A stretch of 7,443 nt of DNA from contig CANBQX010000095.1 in the NCBI GenBank assembly GCA_947371775.1, forward strand, positions 1 through 7,443, read 5' to 3'. Numbering within the stretch: the stretch's first letter is position 1; each line of letters opens with the position of its first letter. The position numbers were made by a program, and so were the translations under genes. Of the stretch, positions 1 through 6,718 are shown in pieces. The stretch is from Comamonadaceae bacterium. GTDB lineage: Bacteria; Pseudomonadota; Gammaproteobacteria; Burkholderiales; Burkholderiaceae_C. Below the pieces are notes generated by a model, which worked only from the letters and a program-made list of their open reading frames with translations, searched no databases and was not told the origin of the DNA.

Positions 1-964
1 GGTTGAGCCGCTCCTCGATGTTCATCAGCAAAATCAGGTTGAGCTGGGTTACCGCCTTGGCCGCCCAGTAGTAGCGCTTCATCAGCGCCTCACTGGCGCG
101 CACCATGGTGCGGGTTCCGGTGGTGCCGCTGCTGGTAGCCACATAGCCAAAGGACTCGGCCACCGGCGTTTGCAGGTCAAACACCAGCCGGTCTTCGCGC
201 CGCTTGGCGGTGGCGTGCAGCCGCGCGCGGATCAAAAACAACAGCGACTCGTTACGCTGGATTTGCTGCACCTCGAAAGCCGTGGCCAAGCCACCCTGGG
301 CCAGATCAGCCCAGTTTTGCCCCAGGCGCGCGGCCTTGGCCACCCACAAGATGGCTTGCAGGTCGCGGATGCCGCCGGGCGACTCTTTGCAATTGGGTTC
401 CAGTGAATACGGTGTGTCTTCAAACTTGGTGTGGCGCTGGCGCAGCTCAAGCGTTTTGGCGACAAAAAAGGCCTGGGGGTCCAGTGCCGCAAAAAAAGCG
501 GTTTTGAACTGCTCCACCAGACTGGCGTCGCCCGCGACCAGGCGGCATTCCAGAAGCGCGGTTTGCACCGTCACGTCTTTGCTGGCTTCGCTCACGCAGT
601 CGGGCACGGTGCGCACGCTCGAACCGATCTCCAGGCCCGCGTCCCAACAGCTGCCAATGAACAGCTCCACGCGCTGCGACAGCGCCGCGTCGTCCTGCGC
701 GCCTTCGGGCAGCAGCACCAACACGTCTACATCGGAATACGGAAACAACTCGGCGCGGCCATAGCCGCCCACGGCCAGCAGCGCGCATGGTGCGGCCAGA
801 CCCGACTGAGTCCATAGTGTTACCAGCAGTTCGTCGGCCAGGCCAGAGAGCTGGCGCAGCACCTTGTGGATGCCGCGCGGCGAAAAGCCCGGCGCCTGCA
901 GGCGCTGCAGGATTTGCGCTTTTTGCGCGCGGTAGGCGGCGCGCAGCACCTGCAAATCGTTCAT
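1..964 (-). CDS. glnD: PII uridylyltransferase / uridylyl-removing enzyme GlnD, N-terminal part (3' end outside window)
   Basis: GlnD is the cytoplasmic glutamine sensor that uridylylates PII proteins (GlnB/GlnK) when glutamine is low and removes UMP when it is high. Reading the minus strand from ATG at 964 gives 321 uninterrupted codons that run off the left edge, about a third of a usual 850-900 residue GlnD. The nucleotidyltransferase signature is intact: GGYGR at residues 66-70, followed by ELFPYSDVDVLVLL with the metal-binding Asp78 and Asp80. A second family block, EPNCKESPGGIRDL, lies at 189-202. The HD and ACT domains would be beyond the window. ATG 964 is chosen because the N-terminus (MNDLQVLRAAYRAQ) looks typical. 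A GTG two codons upstream (970) is possible, and neither start has a clear Shine-Dalgarno. The gene lies 33 bp after the map stop on the same strand. The map-glnD neighbourhood is also known from other proteobacteria, so cotranscription is likely. No defect is seen in the visible part. Confidence 0.97.
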   Translation of the reverse strand, partial: MNDLQVLRAAYRAQKAQILQRLQAPGFSPRGIHKVLRQLSGLADELLVTLWTQSGLAAPCALLAVGGYGRAELFPYSDVDVLVLLPEGAQDDAALSQRVELFIGSCWDAGLEIGSSVRTVPDCVSEASKDVTVQTALLECRLVAGDASLVEQFKTAFFAALDPQAFFVAKTLELRQRHTKFEDTPYSLEPNCKESPGGIRDLQAILWVAKAARLGQNWADLAQGGLATAFEVQQIQRNESLLFLIRARLHATAKRREDRLVFDLQTPVAESFGYVATSSGTTGTRTMVRASEALMKRYYWAAKAVTQLNLILLMNIEERLN

Positions 965-997
965 GGGCACGGGTTAAGGGGGCGCCGCCGGGCGGGC

Positions 998-1807
998 TCA
1001 GGCGCTGACAAAGGCGGGAATGGGGGGGCTGCCCGCAGACAGCGTCAGCACCTCGTAGCCGGTGGGCGTGACCAGCACCGTGTGCTCCCACTGTGCGGAC
1101 AGCGAGCGGTCTTGGGTGACGATGGTCCAGCCGTCTTTTTCGGGGCCTTCTTTGATCTCTTTGCGCCCGGCGTTGATCATGGGCTCGATGGTGAAGGTCA
1201 TGCCTTCCACCAGTTTTTCCAAGGTGCCGGGGCGGCCGTAATGCAGCACCTGCGGCTCCTCGTGGAACACCTGGCCGATGCCGTGGCCGCAAAACTCGCG
1301 CACCACGCTAAAACCCTGCCCTTCAGCAAAACGCTGAATCGCGTGGCCGATGTCGCCCAAATGGATGCCCGGCTTGACCATTTTGATGCCGTGCCACATG
1401 GCGTCGTAGGTGATGGCCGACAGGCGCTTGGCGGCAATCGACACTTCACCCACGGCAAACATGCGGCTGGTATCGCCATGCCAGCTGTCTTTGATGACGG
1501 TGACGTCGATGTTGACCACATCGCCTTTTTTCAGGGGCTTGTCATTGGGGATGCCGTGGCACACCTGGTGGTTGACCGAGGTGCAGATGGACTTGGGATA
1601 AGGAATCTTGCCGCCGCCGGTGTAGTTCAGCGGTGCGGGAATGGCGCCTTGCACGTCCACGATGTAGTCATGGGCCAGTTTGTCCAGCGCATTGGTGGTG
1701 ACGCCGGGCACCACAAACGGTGTCAGGTAGTCCAGTACCTCGGAGGCCAGTTTGCCCGCAACGCGCATACCGGCGATGCCCTGGGCGTCTTTGTAAGTGA
1801 TAGTCAT
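998..1807 (-). CDS. map: Type I methionine aminopeptidase
   Basis: This cytoplasmic metalloprotease removes the initiator methionine from nascent proteins when the second residue is small. The 269-residue product has the usual length and fold blocks of the bacterial type I enzyme. All five metal ligands can be placed: Asp101 (VVNIDVTV), Asp112 (WHGDTSRMF), His175 (GHGIG), Glu208 (FTIEPM) and Glu241 (QWEHTV). The substrate-contacting His84 in VCHGIPN is also present. I place the start at ATG 1807 (MTITYKDAQGI), which matches how this family begins. The frame stays open to a TTG at 1849, but the extra 14 residues (reading RAAALPKPWDNRG after the initiator) are not family-like and would overlap the promoter region. 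GGGGA directly abuts the ATG, too close for a normal ribosome binding site, so translation may be leaderless. The gene is divergent from purL and is followed 33 bp later by glnD. Its last residues (AGSPPIPAFVSA) are a loose tail after the fold. Confidence 0.97.
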   Translation of the reverse strand: MTITYKDAQGIAGMRVAGKLASEVLDYLTPFVVPGVTTNALDKLAHDYIVDVQGAIPAPLNYTGGGKIPYPKSICTSVNHQVCHGIPNDKPLKKGDVVNIDVTVIKDSWHGDTSRMFAVGEVSIAAKRLSAITYDAMWHGIKMVKPGIHLGDIGHAIQRFAEGQGFSVVREFCGHGIGQVFHEEPQVLHYGRPGTLEKLVEGMTFTIEPMINAGRKEIKEGPEKDGWTIVTQDRSLSAQWEHTVLVTPTGYEVLTLSAGSPPIPAFVSA

Positions 1808-1813
1808 TCCCCG

Positions 1814-1819
1814 ATTATC
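1814..1819 (-). promoter_or_regulatory. Candidate extended -10 element of the map(-glnD) promoter
   Basis: On the minus strand the sequence reads TTGGGATAATCGGGGAATG, ending in the map start codon. GATAAT matches the TATAAT consensus at five of six positions. It is preceded by TGG, which fits the TGn of an extended -10 promoter. I see no -35 box at 16-18 bp (that region is CG-rich), which an extended -10 can tolerate. Initiation six or seven bases downstream would fall at or next to the A of the ATG, so the transcript would have essentially no leader. This is inferred from the sequence pattern alone. Confidence 0.4.
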
Positions 1820-1859
1820 CCAAGGTTTGGGGAGCGCCGCCGCCCTCAAGGGTGGCCGC

Positions 1860-1865
1860 TAAAAT
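1860..1865 (+). promoter_or_regulatory. Candidate -10 element of the purL promoter
   Basis: TAAAAT at this site, in the context CCGCTAAAATTGGGG, matches the sigma-70 -10 consensus at five of six positions and is an AT island in a GC-rich spacer. Initiation would be expected near 1872, leaving a leader of about 28 bases before the GTG at 1900. No convincing -35 box is seen at 16-18 bp upstream (CCGCCG-like). The element overlaps the region upstream of the divergent map promoter, so the two promoters share about 55 bp. I recognise no operator for a known purine repressor. Confidence 0.4.
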
Positions 1866-1899
1866 TGGGGGCTCCTCCCATCCCACCAAAGTCCTCCCC

Positions 1900-4800
1900 G
1901 TGACCCTGCAACTCTCCACCTTTGATGGCGGTAACGCGCTCAGCCGTTTTCGCGCCGCTTCCCTGTTGACCGCCTTGCAAGGAGTTCACGACCAGATCAG
2001 CGCGATTTCCGGTCGTTTTGTGCACTGGGTGGCGACCGATGGTGCACCCGATGCAGCCCTGCAGGAGCGGCTGACTGCGCTGCTGCAGTACGGCGAACCC
2101 TATACAGGCACCACTGAAGGCACCTTGGTGCTGGTCTCACCCCGCTTGGGCACCTTGTCGCCCTGGGCCTCCAAGGCCACTGACATTGCCCACAACTGCG
2201 GTTTGGCGGTCAAACGGGTGGAGCGCATGGTCGAATACCGCATCACCCTCAAAGCCGGATTGCTGTCCAAGCCGCGTCTGACGCCCGAGCAGTTGCGGGC
2301 CTGTGCGGCTTTGCTGCACGACCGCATGACGGAGAGCGTTTTCACCGACCGCAGCCAGGCCCAAGCCCTGTTCAGTGCACTGCCCGCCGCGCCCTTGGAC
2401 AGCTGCGACGTGCTGGGTGCCGGGCGTGCCGCCCTGCTGGACGCCAATGTGCGCTTCGGGCTGGCGCTGGCCGACGATGAGATCGACTACCTCGTCAACG
2501 CCTTCACCACCTTGCAGCGCAACCCCACCGATGTGGAGTTGATGATGTTTGCCCAGGCCAATAGCGAGCACTGCCGGCACAAGATCTTCAACGCGCAATT
2601 CACCATCGACGGCCAGGCGCAGAGCAGCAGCATGTTTGGCATGATCCGCCACACGCACCAAACCCATCCGCAGCACATGCTGGTGGCGTATTCGGACAAT
2701 GCCTCGGTGATGGAAGGCGGCGCGGTGCAACGCTTTGTGGCATCGGCCAGCACGGCAGAGCAGGGCGTGCAGTCGGCCCTCTACCAAAAGTCGTCCGCCA
2801 TTCAGCACATTTTGATGAAGGTGGAAACCCACAACCACCCGACCGCCATTTCTCCGTTCCCCGGCGCTTCCACTGGTGCAGGCGGAGAAATTCGGGACGA
2901 AGGTGCCACCGGGCGCGGTTCCAAGCCCAAAGCGGGGCTGACCGGCTTTACCGTCTCGAAAATAAATTGGAATCTGACCCCAAATAACGAGGGGTATGGC
3001 AAGCCGGAGCACATTGCCAGTCCTTTGCAAATCATGCTGGAGGGGCCCCTGGGCGGAGCGGCGTTCAGCAACGAGTTTGGGCGGCCCAATTTGCTGGGCT
3101 ACTTCCGTGAGTACGAGCAGAGTGTCGCGAGTGATTTGGACACGGTGCAGCGCGGCTACCACAAGCCCATCATGATTGCCGGTGGCTTGGGGGTGATTGA
3201 TGCTACGCAGACCCACAAAATTGCCTTCCCTGCGGGCAGCTTGCTGATTCAGCTGGGCGGGCCAGGCATGCGCATTGGCATGGGCGGCAGTGCGGCGAGT
3301 TCCATGGCCACGGGTGCCAACGCTGCGGATTTGGACTTTGACTCGGTACAGCGCGGCAACCCGGAGATGGAGCGCCGCGCGCAAGAGGTGATCAACCAAT
3401 GTTGGATGCTGGGTCAAGACCAAGGCCCAGGCGGCTCCGGCAACCCGATCCTGGCGATCCACGATGTGGGTGCGGGCGGCTTGTCCAATGCGTTTCCCGA
3501 GCTGACCAACGACGCAGGGCGTGGCGCCCGCTTTGACCTGCGTGCCGTGCCGCTGGAAGAGAGCGGTATGGCGCCCAAAGAAATCTGGTGCAACGAAAGC
3601 CAGGAGCGTTATGTGCTGGCCATCGCCCCCGAATCGCTGCCCCTGTTTACCGCCCTGTGCGAGCGCGAACGCTGCCCCTTTGCGGTAGTGGGTGTCGCCA
3701 CCGAAGAGCGCCAATTGGTGGTGGCCGACGCCGCGGCACCCGAGTCGGCTGCGCCGGTGCACATGCCCATGGACGTGCTCTTGGGCAAGCCGCCCAAAAT
3801 GCACCGCGATGTGGCCAGCGTGCAGCGCGCTTTCGCGCCCTTGAACCTCACGGGCGTGGCCTTGCAGCAAGCGGTGATCGACGTGATGTCGCATCCCACC
3901 GTGGCGTCCAAACGCTTTTTGGTCACCATCGGTGACCGCACCGTGGGCGGCTTGACGCACCGCGACCAAATGGTGGGCCCCTGGCAGGTGCCAGTGGCCG
4001 ATTGCGCCGTCACGCTGGCCGACTATGTGGGTTTTGGCGGTGAGGCCATGGCTATGGGCGAGCGCACGCCGCTGGCCTCGGTGGACGCCCCCGCCTCGGG
4101 CCGCATGGCGGTGGCTGAAGCCATTACCAATTTGCTGGCCGCACCTATTGAGCTGCCCCGCGTCAAACTGTCTGCCAACTGGATGGCGGCCTGCGGAGAG
4201 GCGGGCGAAGACGCTGCGCTCTATGCCACTGTCAAAGCCGTGGGGCTGGAGTTGTGCCCGGCGCTGGGCATATCCATTCCCGTAGGCAAAGACTCTTTGT
4301 CCATGCGCACCCAGTGGAGCGATGCGCAGGGCAGCAAAAAAGTGACCTCGCCTGTGTCGCTCATCGTCACCGCATTTGCCACTTTGGGCGATGTGCGCGG
4401 CACCTTGACGCCGCAGCTCGATGCGAGCTTGGACAGCACGCTGATTCTGGTGGACCTGGGTCGCGGTAAAAACCGCATGGCCACCAGCATCCTGGCGCAA
4501 ACCCTGCAGCAAGTCGGCGACCAGGTGCCGGACCTGGACGAGCCCCAAGACCTGGTGGGCTTGGTGGACGCCGTCAACGCATTGCGTGCCGAAGGAAAAA
4601 TACTGGCCTACCACGACCGCAGCGACGGCGGCTTGTTCGCCACCGTGGCGGAGATGGCCTTTGCGGGACGGGTCGGCGTGTCGCTCAACGTGGACATGCT
4701 GGTGCTGGAAGGCGACGGCGTGTCTGACAGCCGCATGGATGTGGGCGACAGCAAAAACTGGGCGGGCCAGGTGGGCGCGCGCCGCGAGGATCTCACGCTC

Positions 4801-5949
4801 AAATCGCTGTTCAACGAAGAGCTGGGCGTGGTGCTGCAAATCCGCACGGAAGACCGCAACGCGGTCATGCAAACCCTGCGGGCCCACGGCTTGTCCAAGC
4901 ACAGCCATGTGGTGGGCAAAACCCGTCCCGGCGCGGCCGACGGCACGGGCGCGAGCCTGCAAATCTGGCGCGATGCCAAGTCCATCTTCAGTGCCCCCTT
5001 GCACGACCTTCAGCAGGTGTGGGACAGCGTGAGCTGGAAGATCTGCCAGTTGCGCGACAACCCGGTCTGCGCGGATGCAGAACACGCGGGTGCAGGCGCG
5101 GTGTCTGACCCCGGCTTGCATGTGCATTTGCCCGCGGGCTTCGAGTCCCGCCCCACTGCGCCAGGCTTGTTGCTGAGCCGTCCCAAAGTCGCCGTCTTGC
5201 GCGAACAAGGCGTGAACTCGCACATGGAAATGGCCTACGCCTTCACCGAAGCGGGCTTTGAGGCCTACGACGTGCACATGACCGACTTGCAAACCGGCCG
5301 CGCCAAGCTGGCCGACTTTGCCGGTGTGGTGGCCTGTGGCGGCTTCAGCTACGGCGACACCTTGGGCGCAGGCATTGGCTGGGCGCGCTCTATCACTTTC
5401 AACACCGCGCTGGCGGCGCAGTTCCAGGCCTTTTTTGCGCGCACCGATACCTTCGGCTTGGGCGTGTGCAATGGCTGCCAGATGTTTGCCGAGCTGGCGG
5501 ACATCATTCCTGGCGCGCAGGCCTGGCCGCGCTTTACGACCAACCAGAGCGAGCGCTTTGAGGCACGCTTTTCCATGGTCGAAGTGCTGGAGTCGCCCTC
5601 GCTGTTCCTGCAGGGCATGGCCGGTGCGCGTTTGCCCATCGCCGTGGCGCATGGCGAGGGCTATGCCAACTTTGCGCACCGGGGCCATGCAGCGCAGGCG
5701 ATTGCCGCCATGCGCTTTGTCGACAACCAGGGCCAGGCGACCGAGGCCTATCCCTACAACCCCAACGGCAGCCCCGGCGGCCTGACGGCGGTCACCACGG
5801 CCGACGGCCGCTTCACGGCCATGATGCCGCACCCGGAGCGCGTGTTCCGCACCGTCCAAATGAGCTGGTTTGACCGGGCGCAGCAAGACAGCAGCGCCCA
5901 CAGCCCCTGGATGCAACTGTGGCGCAACGCCCGCAAGTGGGTGGGCTGA
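1900..5949 (+). CDS. purL: Phosphoribosylformylglycinamidine synthase, single-chain (large) PurL
   Basis: PurL converts FGAR, glutamine and ATP into FGAM, the fourth step of de novo purine synthesis, in the cytoplasm. The 1349-residue chain has the full architecture of the single-polypeptide enzyme (E. coli about 1295). The N-terminal PurS-like domain comes first, then the linker and synthetase signature ANSEHCRH (220-227). The first synthetase half carries KVETHNHPTAISPF (307-320) and GGEIRDEGATGRG (from 328). The second half carries IPVGKDSLSM (from 793) and HDRSDGGL (from 905). The glutaminase domain runs from about 1095 to the end. Its catalytic triad is present: Cys1190 in GVCNGCQ, and His1311 and Glu1313 in MPHPERVF. 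I choose GTG 1900 (VTLQLSTFDGGNAL). The frame also opens at GTG 1852, but that lies upstream of the likely transcription start and adds 16 non-family residues. No clear Shine-Dalgarno is seen. Two oddities are an AT-rich replaced loop (residues 354-363) and an extra segment at about 937-964. The reading frame is intact. Confidence 0.98.
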   Translation: MTLQLSTFDGGNALSRFRAASLLTALQGVHDQISAISGRFVHWVATDGAPDAALQERLTALLQYGEPYTGTTEGTLVLVSPRLGTLSPWASKATDIAHNCGLAVKRVERMVEYRITLKAGLLSKPRLTPEQLRACAALLHDRMTESVFTDRSQAQALFSALPAAPLDSCDVLGAGRAALLDANVRFGLALADDEIDYLVNAFTTLQRNPTDVELMMFAQANSEHCRHKIFNAQFTIDGQAQSSSMFGMIRHTHQTHPQHMLVAYSDNASVMEGGAVQRFVASASTAEQGVQSALYQKSSAIQHILMKVETHNHPTAISPFPGASTGAGGEIRDEGATGRGSKPKAGLTGFTVSKINWNLTPNNEGYGKPEHIASPLQIMLEGPLGGAAFSNEFGRPNLLGYFREYEQSVASDLDTVQRGYHKPIMIAGGLGVIDATQTHKIAFPAGSLLIQLGGPGMRIGMGGSAASSMATGANAADLDFDSVQRGNPEMERRAQEVINQCWMLGQDQGPGGSGNPILAIHDVGAGGLSNAFPELTNDAGRGARFDLRAVPLEESGMAPKEIWCNESQERYVLAIAPESLPLFTALCERERCPFAVVGVATEERQLVVADAAAPESAAPVHMPMDVLLGKPPKMHRDVASVQRAFAPLNLTGVALQQAVIDVMSHPTVASKRFLVTIGDRTVGGLTHRDQMVGPWQVPVADCAVTLADYVGFGGEAMAMGERTPLASVDAPASGRMAVAEAITNLLAAPIELPRVKLSANWMAACGEAGEDAALYATVKAVGLELCPALGISIPVGKDSLSMRTQWSDAQGSKKVTSPVSLIVTAFATLGDVRGTLTPQLDASLDSTLILVDLGRGKNRMATSILAQTLQQVGDQVPDLDEPQDLVGLVDAVNALRAEGKILAYHDRSDGGLFATVAEMAFAGRVGVSLNVDMLVLEGDGVSDSRMDVGDSKNWAGQVGARREDLTLKSLFNEELGVVLQIRTEDRNAVMQTLRAHGLSKHSHVVGKTRPGAADGTGASLQIWRDAKSIFSAPLHDLQQVWDSVSWKICQLRDNPVCADAEHAGAGAVSDPGLHVHLPAGFESRPTAPGLLLSRPKVAVLREQGVNSHMEMAYAFTEAGFEAYDVHMTDLQTGRAKLADFAGVVACGGFSYGDTLGAGIGWARSITFNTALAAQFQAFFARTDTFGLGVCNGCQMFAELADIIPGAQAWPRFTTNQSERFEARFSMVEVLESPSLFLQGMAGARLPIAVAHGEGYANFAHRGHAAQAIAAMRFVDNQGQATEAYPYNPNGSPGGLTAVTTADGRFTAMMPHPERVFRTVQMSWFDRAQQDSSAHSPWMQLWRNARKWVG
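2959..2988. repeat. AT-rich in-frame segment in purL resembling a dispersed transposase-associated repeat
   Basis: Ten codons of purL (residues 354-363, KINWNLTPNN) contain only 9 G or C in 30 bases, while the flanks are clearly GC-rich. They include ATA, a very rare codon in such genomes, and three AAT codons. The core TTGGAATCTGACCCCAA (2967-2983) has a 4-bp inverted repeat at its ends (TTGG/CCAA). It looks like the interspersed motif I remember next to REP/Y1-type (IS200-like) transposases in proteobacteria. The homologous E. coli loop reads quite differently (about LRIPGFEQPWEED) and lies between the conserved GFxVS and GKPE blocks, so the insert sits in a length-variable loop. The identification as a mobile repeat rests on memory and is tentative. 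The compositional anomaly is directly visible. Confidence 0.35.
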
Positions 5950-5960
5950 GACCGACAAGC

Positions 5961-6698
5961 ATGACCAGCGGCCGCATTGACACCGTGGACGCCCTGCGTG
6001 GCGCGGCCATGGTGTGGATGACGGCTTTTCACTTTTGCTTTGACCTGAGCAACGCAGGGCTGCTGCACACCAACTTCTACCAAAACCCGGTGTGGACCTG
6101 GCAACGGACCTGCATTTTGAGTTTGTTCCTCTTGTGTGCAGGTGCCGGGCAGGCCATTGCCGTGGCGCAAGGCCAAAGTTGGCAGCGGTTTGGGCGGCGT
6201 TGGCTGCAAATTGCCGGCTGCGCGATGCTGGTGAGTGGGGGTTCCATGCTGATGTTCCCCAACAGCTTTATTTACTTTGGCGTGCTGCACGGCATGGCGG
6301 TGATGCTCATCGTGGCCCGGCTGAGTGCGAGCTGCGGGCGGTGGCTGTGGCCTATGGGGGTAGTCGCTGTGGCCTTGGCGTGGGCCGCACCCGGGGCGAT
6401 GGACGCAGGCTGGCTGGATACGGCCTTCAACCAAAAAGCACTCAATTGGATCGGCCTCATCCATGCCAAACCGATCACCGAGGACTACGTGCCGCTCTTG
6501 CCGTGGATGGCCATGGTGTGGTGGGGCATGGCGGCGACGCAGTGGTACCTGCGCCGCAGAGAGCGGGCTGCAGCCACTGCAGCGCCGCTGGCCAAGGCCT
6601 TGCGGCCTTTGGCGTTTTTAGGACGCTGGAGCCTGAGCTACTACATGCTGCACCAGCCGGTGATGCTGGCCGGCTTGTGGCTCTGGATGCGGCTCTAG
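5961..6698 (+). CDS. DUF1624 / heparan-alpha-glucosaminide N-acetyltransferase catalytic-domain membrane protein
   Basis: The 245-residue product is a polytopic inner-membrane protein. The N-terminal block RIDTVDALRGAAMVWMTAFHFCFDL (5-29) is the hallmark of the DUF1624/HGSNAT catalytic-domain family, and the C-terminal SLSYYMLHQPVMLAGL (224-239) is its usual last helix. Hydrophobic stretches at about 13-30, 50-70, 84-99, 103-120, 128-146, 178-197 and 222-243 suggest around seven membrane segments. His24 and His231 are candidate functional residues because both lie in family-conserved blocks. Distant relatives move acetyl groups across a membrane to sugars, but the bacterial substrate is unknown and I do not infer one. 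ATG 5961 is preferred. An in-frame ATG at 5919 lies inside purL and would add 14 residues that are only a purL shadow. The gene starts 11 bp after the purL stop with no obvious ribosome binding site, so it probably rides on the purL transcript. It ends 10 bp from the convergent ppiC-like gene. Confidence 0.85.
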   Translation: MTSGRIDTVDALRGAAMVWMTAFHFCFDLSNAGLLHTNFYQNPVWTWQRTCILSLFLLCAGAGQAIAVAQGQSWQRFGRRWLQIAGCAMLVSGGSMLMFPNSFIYFGVLHGMAVMLIVARLSASCGRWLWPMGVVAVALAWAAPGAMDAGWLDTAFNQKALNWIGLIHAKPITEDYVPLLPWMAMVWWGMAATQWYLRRRERAAATAAPLAKALRPLAFLGRWSLSYYMLHQPVMLAGLWLWMRL

Positions 6699-6702
6699 GC
6701 CC

Positions 6703-6718
6703 GGTCGATTACTCGACC
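6703..6718. terminator. Small hairpin between convergent genes, possible weak bidirectional terminator
   Basis: GGTCGA (6703-6708) and TCGACC (6713-6718) form a perfect 6-bp stem around a TTAC loop. It stands between the two convergent stop codons, and the loop contains the stop codon of the isomerase gene. Neither strand has a proper T-tract: the plus strand continues TTGGCTTTG and the minus strand GGGCC. Position favours a terminator role, while stem length and the missing T-run argue for a weak one at best. Confidence 0.25.

Noticed and set aside
896..913. Tandem CTGCAGG units near the glnD start.
   Set aside because: They encode LQRLQ in the GlnD N-terminus and amount to two short copies only, with no sign of a repeat array.
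447..1292. A 281-codon minus-strand frame covering the map end and glnD start.
   Set aside because: It is the out-of-frame reading of map and glnD, Arg- and Ala-rich, and incompatible with the clear GlnD and MetAP motifs in the other frames.
866..1903. A 345-codon plus-strand frame antisense to map and the start of glnD.
   Set aside because: It lies opposite two well-supported genes, crosses the promoter spacer and has a His/Ala/Gly-rich product without family features, as expected for an antisense shadow.
2137..5958. A 1273-codon open frame on the minus strand, antisense to nearly all of purL.
   Set aside because: Its codons are in exact register with the purL codons, so its stops correspond only to TTA, CTA and TCA in purL, which high-GC genomes avoid; it ends precisely at a TCA (2137-2139). 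The product is rich in His, Gln, Arg and Ala without recognisable domains. It is a codon-usage shadow.
6594..6609. Perfect inverted repeat AAGGCC-TTGC-GGCCTT.
   Set aside because: It lies inside the DUF1624 coding sequence, encodes part of AKALRPLAF and lacks a T-tract; GC-rich coding DNA readily gives such short stems.
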